A stretch of 64,000 nucleotides of DNA from Actinomycetes bacterium (GTDB lineage: Bacteria > Actinomycetota > Acidimicrobiia > Acidimicrobiales > Bog-793), in NCBI GenBank assembly GCA_021829645.1, contig JAKBPI010000003.1:43588-107587 (forward strand), written 5' to 3'. The notes under the pieces are model-generated. The model had not been told where the DNA came from, searched no databases, and saw only the letters and a program-made list of their open reading frames with translations. This document shows positions 10,793 to 18,571 of the stretch, one piece after another (position 1 is the stretch's first letter; each line of letters starts with the position of its first letter). The position numbers were made by a program, and so were the translations under genes.

Positions 10793-10842
10793 TCTGTTGT
10801 AACGGTAAATTCTATAATCTGTTGTAACGGTAAATTCTATAA
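10793..10842. repeat. Perfect 25-bp tandem duplication upstream of pheA
   Basis: The unit beginning TCTGTTGTAACGG and ending TTCTATAA occurs twice head to tail (10793-10817 and 10818-10842) in the divergent intergenic region between larB and pheA. It is probably a recent slippage duplication; it could also duplicate a regulator site. Nothing else is recognisable between 10713 and 10987. Confidence 0.9.
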
Positions 10843-10987
10843 TAGAGAGAAGAAGCTGTTGGATGCTTGGACATAAAAATCCTCACTTCTCGTCGGTATC
10901 CACTTTTCAAGAGACTGTTTTCCCTAATTACAGGTGCTACCATACTCATTGTAGTCAAGAGCTGTTTCGAGGAGTCAAGAGATTTTT

Positions 10988-11968
10988 ATGGCAGAACACA
11001 CTAAGCATAAACAAACAGCTGCCAAAGGCACACACCCGTTGAGAGTTGCTTATCTCGGTCCGGCCGGTTCCTTTAGCGAAGAAGCTTTATTGGGCTCTTC
11101 ATTAGAAGGAATTGAGCCTCTGGCGACAGATACGATACCTGATGCCATCAAAATGGCTGACGCTTTAGAAGCGGATGCAGCTTTTGTCCCTTTGGAGAAT
11201 TCGATTGAAGGATCGGTAAATGCCACTCTGGACGAGTTGATTTTTACTTCTGATCTCTTTATTACGGCAGAGGTGGTCTTCAATGTGCATTTACAGCTTT
11301 TGGCCAAAGAAAAAATGGCATTAAGGGATATCAAAGAAGTGATCTCTTACCCCGTGGCTGCCGCGCAGTGTCGTGAATTCTTGTATGCAAAATTACCCCA
11401 GGCTGAGCTAAGAGCCGTATCTTCCACTTCCGAAGCAGCGCGCATAGTAAGTCAAAGTCAGGAAAAGGCTATTGCCGCTGTGGCTCCGCTATTGTCGGCA
11501 GAACTCTACGGCCTGCAGGTTATCCAACACAATATCGAAGACTATCATGGCAATCAGACCAGGTTTGTGCTGGTGCAAAAAAGAAAAATACCCAAGCGCA
11601 GCGATTCGGATAAAACAACGATAGTTTGTTTTCAAAAAAAAGACAAGCCGGGTAATCTCCATGCCATTGTCGGACAATTTGCAGCACGCAGTATTAATTT
11701 GGCGCGCATCGAGTCCAGACCGACTAAAAAAGCTTTGGGCGATTATTGCTTTGTAATCGACCTGGAAGGTCATGTAAGCGATGAGGTCGTGAGCGATTGT
11801 CTTGCTGAACTGTATGCCGAACTTGGGCACATTAAATTTTTGGGTTCTTATCCCGCTCACAACAGAGCTAACAGAAATTTGGCTGAGATCAAAGAGACAA
11901 GGCATCAGGCTATCAAGTGGCTGGGTGACTTAAAAAGTTGTTTGGAAGAGGAAAAAAAGCAGAAGTAG
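10988..11968 (+). CDS. pheA: Prephenate dehydratase with C-terminal ACT domain
   Basis: 326 residues. The catalytic periplasmic-binding-like domain occupies about residues 20-205 (AYLGPAGSFSEEAL, PLENSIEGSVNATLDEL, HNIEDYHGNQTRFVLV). An ACT domain follows (about 220-300) with the phenylalanine-binding ESRP motif in ARIESRPTKKALGDY. It converts prephenate to phenylpyruvate with feedback control by Phe. There is no chorismate mutase domain. The ATG follows GAGGAG at a suitable distance. Confidence 0.95.
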   Translation: MAEHTKHKQTAAKGTHPLRVAYLGPAGSFSEEALLGSSLEGIEPLATDTIPDAIKMADALEADAAFVPLENSIEGSVNATLDELIFTSDLFITAEVVFNVHLQLLAKEKMALRDIKEVISYPVAAAQCREFLYAKLPQAELRAVSSTSEAARIVSQSQEKAIAAVAPLLSAELYGLQVIQHNIEDYHGNQTRFVLVQKRKIPKRSDSDKTTIVCFQKKDKPGNLHAIVGQFAARSINLARIESRPTKKALGDYCFVIDLEGHVSDEVVSDCLAELYAELGHIKFLGSYPAHNRANRNLAEIKETRHQAIKWLGDLKSCLEEEKKQK

Positions 11969-12068
11969 TCACAGCTTTATTCGACATTTGGTGACAGAAG
12001 ACTGTATAAATTGGCAACTTTGCCAAATGTTTCATATTGCCCCCGAAAATTCATATATTGTAGATTCC

Positions 12069-12155
12069 GGAGGGATGGCAGAGCGGACGAATGCGACGGT
12101 CTTGAAAACCGTTGGGTGACGAGCCCCGGGGGTTCGAATCCCCCTCCCTCCGCCA
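12069..12155 (+). tRNA. tRNA-Ser (anticodon TGA), CCA encoded
   Basis: Class II cloverleaf with acceptor GGAGGGA/TCCCTCC, anticodon loop CTTGAAA (TGA), a long variable arm and T arm GGTTCGAATCC. Mature sequence 12069-12152 is followed by a genomic CCA. Confidence 0.96.
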
Positions 12156-12235
12156 CTTTTTGTAAAAGTGTCTAGATCGCTTTTGAAGTATCTTTGCTGC
12201 TGTAAGGGTTGGGAATAATAAGCTGAGGTAGTTCT

Positions 12236-13462
12236 ATGTACGCTACAAATACGTTATGGGTCTTACTGGGCGCCGCCCTAGTGCTTTTCATGACACCAGG
12301 ACTGGCGCTGTTTTACGGCGGTATGGTGCGTGTAAAAAATGTTCTTTCGGTCATAATACAGAATTTCTATGCCATGGGCATTGTCACGCTCATTTGGGCC
12401 GTATTCGGCTTTAGCCTCGTCTACGGTCCGAGCGTCGGTGGAGGCATCATAGGGAATTTGAAATATGTTGCTTTAGGGAAAATGTCTAACGGACTCGCAG
12501 GCTTTGCGCATCTGAATGTCTCGCCGTCTGCCGTGATGATTTTTCAATTGATGTTTGCCATTATCACTTTGGCGCTTATCTCCGGCGGTGTGGCTGAGCG
12601 CATGAAATTCAGCTCTTTTGTCGTCTTTGGTATTCTGTGGCTCTTACTGGTTTATATACCGATTGCGCACTGGGTTTTCTCTCCGGAAGGCTGGTTGGCG
12701 AAAAGGGGGGTATTGGATTTTGCCGGCGGCACCGTGGTGGAAATGAATTCCGGTTTTTCCACGCTGGCCGTCGTGCTTGCTCTTGGAAAGAGACGCGGTT
12801 GGCCGCAGGAACCCATGCGACCGCATTCGATACCGTTTAGTGTTTTAGGAGGCGGAATCCTTTGGTTTGGGTGGTTTGGCTTCAATGCCGGTTCTGCATT
12901 GGGAGTCAACTCTGTGGCAGTAAATGCTTTTGTCAATACACAGCTGGCCGCCGCAGCCGGTCTGATTGCCTGGATGATTTATGAGAATTTGAAAGACAAA
13001 GTGGTGACCCCTTTGGGCGCCGTTTCTGGTGCTGTGGCTGGCATGGTGGCTATTACTCCGGCGGCAGGATTTGTGTCACCCATGTCTTCTATTTTGATAG
13101 GGCTGGCAGCGGGCTTTATCTGTGCCGCGGCTGTCAGGGTAAAGTACAAATTTAAATACGACGACTCATTAGATGTGGTAGCAGTACACGGCGTAGGAGG
13201 ATTTTTGGGGATGTTGCTGCTGGGTTGCCTAGCGGAAAAAGTAGCGGATCCGGCAGGGGCAAACGGTTTGTTCTTTGGCGGAACACACTTTTTCTTGGTT
13301 GAGCTACTGGCTATCGCAGTGACCCTTGTCTATGTCTTCGGAGTAACCTATATAATTTCGAAATTAGTCGACAAAACAATAGGTCTAAGGGTAAAAGAAA
13401 CCGACGAAGACAGAGGCTTGGACATTGCCCTACATGGTGAAAGCGCATATACTACAAATTAA
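12236..13462 (+). CDS. amt: Ammonium transporter, Amt family
   Basis: 408 residues with about 11 membrane segments. Family signatures include FYGGMVRVKNVLSVIIQNF near the N-terminus, FAGGTVVEMNSGF (about residue 160), WFGWFGFNAGSAL (about 205) and VHGVGGFLGMLLLG (about 320); both pore histidine regions are present. Imports ammonium or ammonia. No glnB/glnK partner follows; the next feature is a tRNA on the other strand. The C-terminal cytoplasmic tail is short. Confidence 0.95.
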   Translation: MYATNTLWVLLGAALVLFMTPGLALFYGGMVRVKNVLSVIIQNFYAMGIVTLIWAVFGFSLVYGPSVGGGIIGNLKYVALGKMSNGLAGFAHLNVSPSAVMIFQLMFAIITLALISGGVAERMKFSSFVVFGILWLLLVYIPIAHWVFSPEGWLAKRGVLDFAGGTVVEMNSGFSTLAVVLALGKRRGWPQEPMRPHSIPFSVLGGGILWFGWFGFNAGSALGVNSVAVNAFVNTQLAAAAGLIAWMIYENLKDKVVTPLGAVSGAVAGMVAITPAAGFVSPMSSILIGLAAGFICAAAVRVKYKFKYDDSLDVVAVHGVGGFLGMLLLGCLAEKVADPAGANGLFFGGTHFFLVELLAIAVTLVYVFGVTYIISKLVDKTIGLRVKETDEDRGLDIALHGESAYTTN

Positions 13463-13504
13463 AAGTTTGAGTGCATATTGATGGGTAAATCTTTGTGAAA
13501 GAAG

Positions 13505-13576
13505 AGCCCGAGGTGGGACTCGAACCCACGACCTGCGCATTACGAGGGCGCTGCTCTACCTCTGAGCTACCCGGGC
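13505..13576 (-). tRNA. tRNA-Thr (anticodon CGT)
   Basis: On the minus strand the acceptor GCCCGGG pairs with CTCGGGC (one G-U), the anticodon loop reads CTCGTAA (CGT) and the T arm contains GGTTCGAGTCC. CCA is not encoded. It borders the accessory region: the first 55-bp direct repeat starts 60 bases beyond its 5' end. Confidence 0.95.
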
Positions 13577-13636
13577 ATGTACTTTTATAGCTTATGGCTA
13601 ATAATACACAAAGGATATCGCTGATTTGCTAAAAAC

Positions 13637-13691
13637 AATCGGATGGCTTTATTGATTTTGGTGAAGCTCTGTGGTGTGTCTCTGTTGGCAA
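13637..13691. repeat. 55-bp perfect direct repeat, left copy
   Basis: The sequence starting AATCGGATGGCTTTATTG and ending TGTCTCTGTTGGCAA is identical, base for base, to 26524-26578 and in the same orientation. The two copies bracket the whole accessory region. The right copy lies at the 5' end of a degraded transposase, so this copy may be a leftover end of the same insertion sequence. The rest of 13577-13945 shows nothing recognisable. Confidence 0.95.
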
Positions 13692-13945
13692 GTTGATATC
13701 CTTTCCACCAACATCTTAGGTTGGCTTAGTCGGTGTCCATTTTCCTTGAGTCACCTCAAATCAAAGTTTTTATCTATTAGTCACCTATTGCATTTAAAGC
13801 ATCAACTGAGGCCAGACTGGCTTAGGAATTAGAGATCGACTGTCCAGATTCGTAGACAATTCTATTACTACATTACCGACATATGGAGTTGATCAGATTT
13901 TGTGGAGTCAGGCAATGTAAGCAATATTACCAAATATTGGTTTTC

Positions 13946-15676
13946 TCATAAACTAGATTCATATGCAGGATTCATTGTAATTTGATTTCTTACCCGCCAG
14001 CATTTATCTTGAGATAGGATGCTAAGAACTTCTTTTGAGATAGAGGGGTTTTCTGCTACATAATACCGTACATGTTCATCTTCGTCTCTAGCTAAGTTTT
14101 TCAGGATTTGATTCGAAACAGATGGATTACCGGCAACAGAAAATCTGACATAACGGTTTTGATCGATTAAAAGTCTTTCCAGGGTTTTTGTCGGTGCATC
14201 TGGATTCCCGGCTACACTTTTTCGCACACGATAGTCCTCATCTCTGGACAATACTTCCAGTGCCTCCGGTGGTGTGTTGTGGTTTCTGGCAACACCTCTT
14301 CGTACACGATAATTCTCATCTCTGAATAATACTTCCAGTGCGTACGGTGGTGTGTTGTGGTTTTCGGCAACACAATATCGTACAGTATAGTCCTCATCTC
14401 TAGCTAATCTTTCCAGGGTTTCTGTTGGTGTGTTGGGGTTTTCGGCAACACAATATCGTACAGTATAGTCCTCATCTCTAGCTAATCTTTCTAGGGTTTC
14501 TGTCGATGTGTTGTAGTTTTTGGCTACATCACTTCGTACAGAAGACTCCTTATCTCTAGCTAATCTTTCTAGGGTTTCTGGTGGTGTATTGTGGTTTCTG
14601 GCTACACCAAATCGCACATCATAGTCCTTATCTCTAGCTAATCTTTCTAGGGTTTCTGTCGGTGTGTTGTAGTTTTCGGCTACATCACTTCGTACAGTAT
14701 AGTCCTTATCTCTAGCTAATCTTTCTAGGATTTCTGTCGGTGTGTTGTGGTTTTTGGCAACACAATATCGTACGGCATGGTTCTTATCCTTAGCTAATCT
14801 TTCTAGTGTTTCTGTCGGTGTGTTTGGATTCCCGGCTACACCTTCTCGTACATCAGAGTCCTCATCTCTAGCTAATCTTTCTAGGACTTTTGGTGGTGTG
14901 TTGTGGTTATAACTAATTTGATTGCGTATGCTTGGACTTTTATCGTGAGACAACTGTTCTAAGATAGTAGCTGATACATCCGGACGTTGTGCTATGTAGA
15001 GTAGCATTTGCACTTCATCACTGGGTATTGAAAAGCGGTTATACCCATCTGACACATAAAACCTATCGACATCTCGTATTTGCCCTTCGTCACTGAGTTT
15101 TGGCAAGGCATCCATTGGGGTGTTTAGATGCATGGCAACACATTTTTTTACTTCTATGCTTTTATCATTTGAAAGAATTCTAAGTAAATCAGTTGTTGTT
15201 CGTGGATTCTTTGCCACACCGGCACGTACTGCGACATTTTCATCTGTGACCAATTGTTCTAAGATCTCTATTGGAGTATTGGGATATTCAGCTATAAAGA
15301 TTTTGTCTCCGATATCTTTGCAATTGTAAAATTCTTCTATATTTGTTGTCAATGTAGGTTTTATGCTACGTGGGTAATTTCCTTCTTTTTTTGCTTCAGC
15401 GATTCTTTTGGCTAGTTCACTTAGTCGATAATTTGCCAAAGTTTCTGAGAATCCAGTTCTGGGATCAGGATAAATATCACAATCACTCGGACTACCCATA
15501 CCTATCAGGTGAACTTTTTGCTCGGCTATCTTTAGTTGCTCGGGTGTTTTAGCAGATTGAATTTCTTCCAGTCTTTCTTCAAGCCACTCTATAGTGTTAC
15601 CGTTTTCCAGTGGATCACATCTGATCAGATCGATGAACAAAATCAACATTTGTTCCACAGAAGCAGATTCTGTCAT
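13946..15676 (-). CDS. Protein of 26-residue LRV/HEAT-like repeats
   Basis: 576 residues. A helical N-terminal domain (about 1-115) of unknown kind is followed by about 15-16 units of 26 residues with consensus NTPxETLERLARDxDYxVRxxVAxN, resembling leucine-rich-repeat-variant (LRV) or HEAT-type alpha solenoids. One unit near residue 190 is interrupted by an insertion. Such solenoids bind proteins or nucleic acids. The gene lies directly downstream of an RHS toxin fragment on the same strand, the usual place for an immunity gene, but a binding-protein role is equally possible. AT content matches the host, not the adjacent high-GC element. Confidence 0.85.
   Translation of the reverse strand: MTESASVEQMLILFIDLIRCDPLENGNTIEWLEERLEEIQSAKTPEQLKIAEQKVHLIGMGSPSDCDIYPDPRTGFSETLANYRLSELAKRIAEAKKEGNYPRSIKPTLTTNIEEFYNCKDIGDKIFIAEYPNTPIEILEQLVTDENVAVRAGVAKNPRTTTDLLRILSNDKSIEVKKCVAMHLNTPMDALPKLSDEGQIRDVDRFYVSDGYNRFSIPSDEVQMLLYIAQRPDVSATILEQLSHDKSPSIRNQISYNHNTPPKVLERLARDEDSDVREGVAGNPNTPTETLERLAKDKNHAVRYCVAKNHNTPTEILERLARDKDYTVRSDVAENYNTPTETLERLARDKDYDVRFGVARNHNTPPETLERLARDKESSVRSDVAKNYNTSTETLERLARDEDYTVRYCVAENPNTPTETLERLARDEDYTVRYCVAENHNTPPYALEVLFRDENYRVRRGVARNHNTPPEALEVLSRDEDYRVRKSVAGNPDAPTKTLERLLIDQNRYVRFSVAGNPSVSNQILKNLARDEDEHVRYYVAENPSISKEVLSILSQDKCWRVRNQITMNPAYESSL
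14160..14930 (-). repeat. Tandem 78-bp DNA repeats inside the LRV gene
   Basis: About ten 78-bp units, each encoding one 26-residue repeat, retain strong DNA identity. For example, the segment reading TCTCTAGCTAATCTTTC recurs every 78 bases. Units 10 and 11 of the protein are nearly the same. This indicates recent expansion by unequal crossing-over. Confidence 0.88.
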
Positions 15677-15804
15677 GACAACTCCTTGTCTTGGTTATGT
15701 GACACAGTATCAGTGTACTATGGAGTAGAAAGTGTAAGTTTGACACGAGTTTCATATCTTCTAAATGACACTCCTCAAAACGGTGACGGTGAGCCGTGTG
15801 CAAT

Positions 15805-16500
15805 TCAATTTTCTGAATCTATATCAACGTTAATCCAGTAAATGTCCCACCACGGCTGGGTAACTCTATAAGGGACGCTGTTAGTATCCTGTGATGAACC
15901 TACTTGTGCAAGCACCTCTGCTGGGGTTGTTCCTACTGGAAGCACAAATTGATATACGGTGCCACCCTCAACTTTCCCTACCCAAAAAGTAGTGTCTTTA
16001 GTGAGCTTATAAACGGTAACGTATTTGCCGGTATTACCATATTTATTGATGTTCAGCATCCTCTCGGCATCGGCCATATTTGCTGGTTTTACAGGTGAAA
16101 AGAAGTTACCTATAAGTGAAGGATTTTCATCTGATGAAAGTCTATATATACGAGTACCTTCCCGTAATGTAACTTCTTTAGCTTTAGCTTCGCCACCTTG
16201 AAATGTAGCAAAACCTTCGGCAGGAGGTTTTGCTCCTGCACTACCAACCGCCACAATGCCATCTGAAAGAAATACTTGAGGTATAGAGACGGAAGTTATG
16301 CAGTTGATAAGCGACGATCCTGAGTCTCCACTCGGATCTATCTCATTGACAGGGTCTCCTCCTGTGTAGGTATATGGTTGGTTTGTTTCATCCACCATAG
16401 GATCAACTGATAAGAACTGAGCCGTACTTGGGTCGTAGTAGCGGTGGATTGAACCGTCCGACGCATGTCGGCTTGCTCGTTCGTAGTCGATACCGGATGA
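15805..16500 (-). pseudogene. RHS-repeat protein C-terminal fragment with polymorphic toxin tip
   Basis: The frame contains the RHS core end RYYDPSTAQFLSVDP and YTYTGGDPVNEIDPSG, followed by about 165 variable residues that should be the toxin tip. The tip has GTRIYRLSSDENPSLIGNFF, YVTVYKLTKDTTFWVGKV and YQFVLPVG, reminiscent of ADP-ribosyltransferase-like tips, but I cannot assign it. Everything 5' of the core is missing: upstream the frame runs into high-GC sequence antisense-like to vapC, without RHS repeats. The breakpoint lies about 16440-16500 at the edge of the high-GC element. An ATG-initiated frame exists to 16902, but its first half is not RHS. Confidence 0.8.
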
Positions 16501-16625
16501 CGTGCAGAAACGTTCGCAGCCAGCGGCGTCCGCGGTTACGGATATCGAAAATAGCGCGGACGCGTGTTTGCGGCAGTACCCGATGTGGGAGCGAGGAGGG
16601 GCCGCTGTTGTCGGGGCGACGCCGG

Positions 16626-17040
16626 TCACAGGAGTAGCTCGAAGGCGGCGATGTGCGAAGGTCGGACGACGGTGAAATGGCGGTGGTCGAGCGTGGCGAT
16701 CTGTGTCACACCGAGTCGCTCGGCGACGGCGACGACGGACGCGTCGACGACTCCGAGCCCGAGATCTGCGTAGCTGTCGACCAGCTTGCCGACCCGGCTG
16801 CAGTCCGCGTCGTCCATGTCGAGGCGCTCGATCTCTCCCAGCATCAGAGACTGGAGGAAGCGTGCCTCGGCGGCCGATCCCAGCCTGGACTCGATCAGCC
16901 ACGACGATTCGACGATGACCGGGACGGTGACCGCGAGCGGAGTGGAGGCCAAGGAATCAAGCAAGTCCGCGCAATCCTGATGCCGGGGGGTCGTCGAGGT
17001 CGGCCGCTCCGAAGATGACGCCGGTGTCGACGATGATCAC
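16626..17040 (-). pseudogene. vapC: VapC-type PIN-domain toxin, frameshifted
   Basis: The frame starting GTG at 17040 gives MIIVDTGVIFGAADLDDP with the first PIN aspartate. It then shifts: the remaining domain (RHQDCADLLDSLAS, VIVESSWLIESRLG, LGVVDASVVAVAERLG, ATLDHRHF) is in another frame, whose first ATG would be at 16964. A run of six G at 16985-16990 (plus strand) is where one base fewer would restore the frame. All acidic PIN residues are present across the two frames. Sits 11 bases after the antitoxin gene. Either a real inactivating indel or a sequencing error. Confidence 0.85.
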
Positions 17041-17051
17041 CGTGGCGATCT

Positions 17052-17300
17052 TCAGACGTCTGCGGCGGTCTTGTCGGCGAAGTGATCGCGGATGATCTCT
17101 TCATGACGTTCCGCGATCGAGTCCCGGCTCCGGGATCGGCCGATCCCTATGAAGCTGAGGCGATGGCCACCAGTACGCGAAAGTGCGTGGGTACGCAGCA
17201 CCTCGGCCGCCACGTCCTCGGGGGACGTCCCCCGCTCGGCGGCCTCGGAGGCCAGGCGTTCGGCGATCTCGTCGGGGACCACCACCCGCAGCTCGGTCAT
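17052..17300 (-). CDS. vapB: VapB-type antitoxin (ribbon-helix-helix)
   Basis: 82 residues. The N-terminal TELRVVVPDEIAERLASEAAERGTSPEDVAAEV has the pattern of an Arc/MetJ-like strand-helix-helix DNA-binding domain; the C-terminal tail (RDSIAERHEEIIRDHFADK) would wrap the toxin. It would neutralise VapC and autorepress the operon. High GC as in the rest of the island. Confidence 0.82.
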   Translation of the reverse strand: MTELRVVVPDEIAERLASEAAERGTSPEDVAAEVLRTHALSRTGGHRLSFIGIGRSRSRDSIAERHEEIIRDHFADKTAADV

Positions 17301-17370
17301 GACACCAATGGTACCTGGGGGCCGGAAGAACGGCCGTCCATCAGCCCTGGTGGAACCGTGATGGAGTGGT

Positions 17371-17490
17371 TCAGCTGGTCTGGTGGGTGCCGGCCACCGG
17401 CTGGAGCAGCCGCACCTCGGCGCCGGCGGTGTCGTTGCCGGCGGGATGGGCGGCGGCGTGCACGGCCCGGAGCTTGGCGATCGAGGCTTG
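17371..17490 (-). pseudogene. Tyrosine recombinase C-terminal tail fragment
   Basis: The minus-strand peptide [20 protein letters not shown] and the following residues to the stop closely repeat the tail of the integrase at 18572-19539 ([20 protein letters not shown]). The DNA is also similar (17430-17487 against 18632-18689). Upstream of it the similarity stops, so only the part after the catalytic tyrosine remains. Confidence 0.8.
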
Positions 17491-17579
17491 AATGGGGCAG
17501 TCAGTTATTGGAACTGTAGGAGTAGCTGTGGGTGGGGGGTCCGGGGGGAGGGGTGGATAACTGTTGACTCTGTGGACGG

Positions 17580-17890
17580 TCAACCTGGCGCCGGCTGTAG
17601 TCGGCGGCGTAGGTCGTCCAATCGCCGCTGGCGATCTGCTGCCACTTGACGGCGACCGCGATGTGCACGCCGAGCATCTTGGCGATCACCGCCGCAGACG
17701 TGGGCCGGACGCCAGTTCCACGGGTAGTCGTTGGTGGTGGTCGCGAACCGGCGGACGAGTTGCTCACGCCCTTCGATCGTTTCCTCACGCAGCCCTCGGG
17801 CCAGCTGCTGGGCCCGCCAGCCGCGCAGCATCGCCTCGAGCATCGCGTCTTCGGGGCGTAGCTGGGCTACCCCGGAGACGAGCTCAAGCT
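17580..17890 (-). pseudogene. Tyrosine recombinase remnant with large internal deletion
   Basis: The first part reads VSGVAQLRPEDAMLEAMLRGW and continues through LARGLREETIEGREQLVRRF and TTNDYPWNWRPAHV, the N-terminal core-binding domain of a mobile-element integrase. Then, in another frame, AKMLGVHIAVAVKWQQIASG and DWTTYAADYSRR follow, the C-terminal end of such an integrase. The catalytic domain between them is gone. Different from the integrase at 18572-19539, so at least two recombinase types once existed here. Confidence 0.78.
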
Positions 17891-18069
17891 ATACAGAACC
17901 TGCGAGATCCCCGCGCGCCAACCCTCCACCTCTCTCCCGTTTGGAGGTGGCATCCTGCATCAGATGGGCTTATGCCGCAAACGTGCAGGTGGGCCTTTGT
18001 GGACAGATGTCCGGCGTGTGGCATTGGCTGCGCTTTTTGACCAGCGATCCTCGCGTCAGGCGCAACTTC

Positions 18070-18135
18070 TGAGAGTTCCCGTAGAGGGCCGTCGTCTCGA
18101 GCGTGGCGTGGCCCAGCATCTCCGAGACGTGCTCT
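18070..18135 (-). pseudogene. Tyrosine recombinase fragment around the catalytic tyrosine
   Basis: The minus strand encodes [19 protein letters not shown], equivalent to [19 protein letters not shown] of the downstream integrase and including the active-site Tyr. Flanking sequence is unrelated. Possibly the other half of the tail fragment at 17371-17490, split by rearrangement. Confidence 0.75.
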
Positions 18136-18236
18136 GATCGCCGAACCACTTGCGATCTTGCGATGGCTCGCCACGACGATATGTCCGCTGATCGCCTTTC
18201 AGCCACGGTCGGCTCCTTACTCACGAATTGAGTCCT

Positions 18237-18545
18237 TCAGCCCAGCGCCGAGCTCGGCGGTGTCAGTGGCCTCCCCCTATCCGGATCCACGCCATGTCGT
18301 TGACACCATGATTGGAATTGGCCCTCGCGCAGAGACGGTGAATTGAGGAACCAGACCCGAGTTCCGAACCGCTCACTCATGAGCTTGTGAGCCCGCCCCA
18401 TCATCACCATGCCGCAGACGAGCACGATGACATCGGCAACAACCAGTACAGAGGCAAGGGCGACTAAAACGACGATGCTATGGCCGACAACAAGTAGCAC
18501 GGCCCAGCGAGCTGCGCACGCACCGCGTAGGCCTGGTTCCGCCAA
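18237..18545 (-). CDS. Possible small membrane protein in the high-GC island
   Basis: 102 residues with a hydrophobic stretch of about 40 residues (ARWAVLLVVGHSIVVLVALA, then VLVVADVIVLVCGMVMM) that could form two membrane segments, followed by a polar tail. Not recognised. It sits between recombinase remnants, and codon position composition is plausible, but high-GC DNA produces many random frames, so confidence is low. Confidence 0.35.
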   Translation of the reverse strand: MAEPGLRGACAARWAVLLVVGHSIVVLVALASVLVVADVIVLVCGMVMMGRAHKLMSERFGTRVWFLNSPSLREGQFQSWCQRHGVDPDRGRPLTPPSSALG

Positions 18546-18571
18546 CCCTGTCGAAGAACGGACGGAGAGGT

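Noticed and set aside
13505-13691. tRNA-Thr(CGT) as the integration site of the accessory region
   Set aside because: The 55-bp repeat does not include any tRNA sequence, starts 60 bases beyond the 5' end of the tRNA, and no tRNA fragment was seen at the right boundary.
14160-14930. CRISPR-like array because of regular 78-bp repeats
   Set aside because: The repeats are coding and in phase (26 codons), with no unique spacers between them. No CRISPR array was seen anywhere in the window.
16500-16902. N-terminal half of the ATG-initiated frame leading into the RHS fragment
   Set aside because: Arg/Pro-rich sequence shifted against vapC on the same strand; no RHS repeats, so not the native start of the RHS protein.
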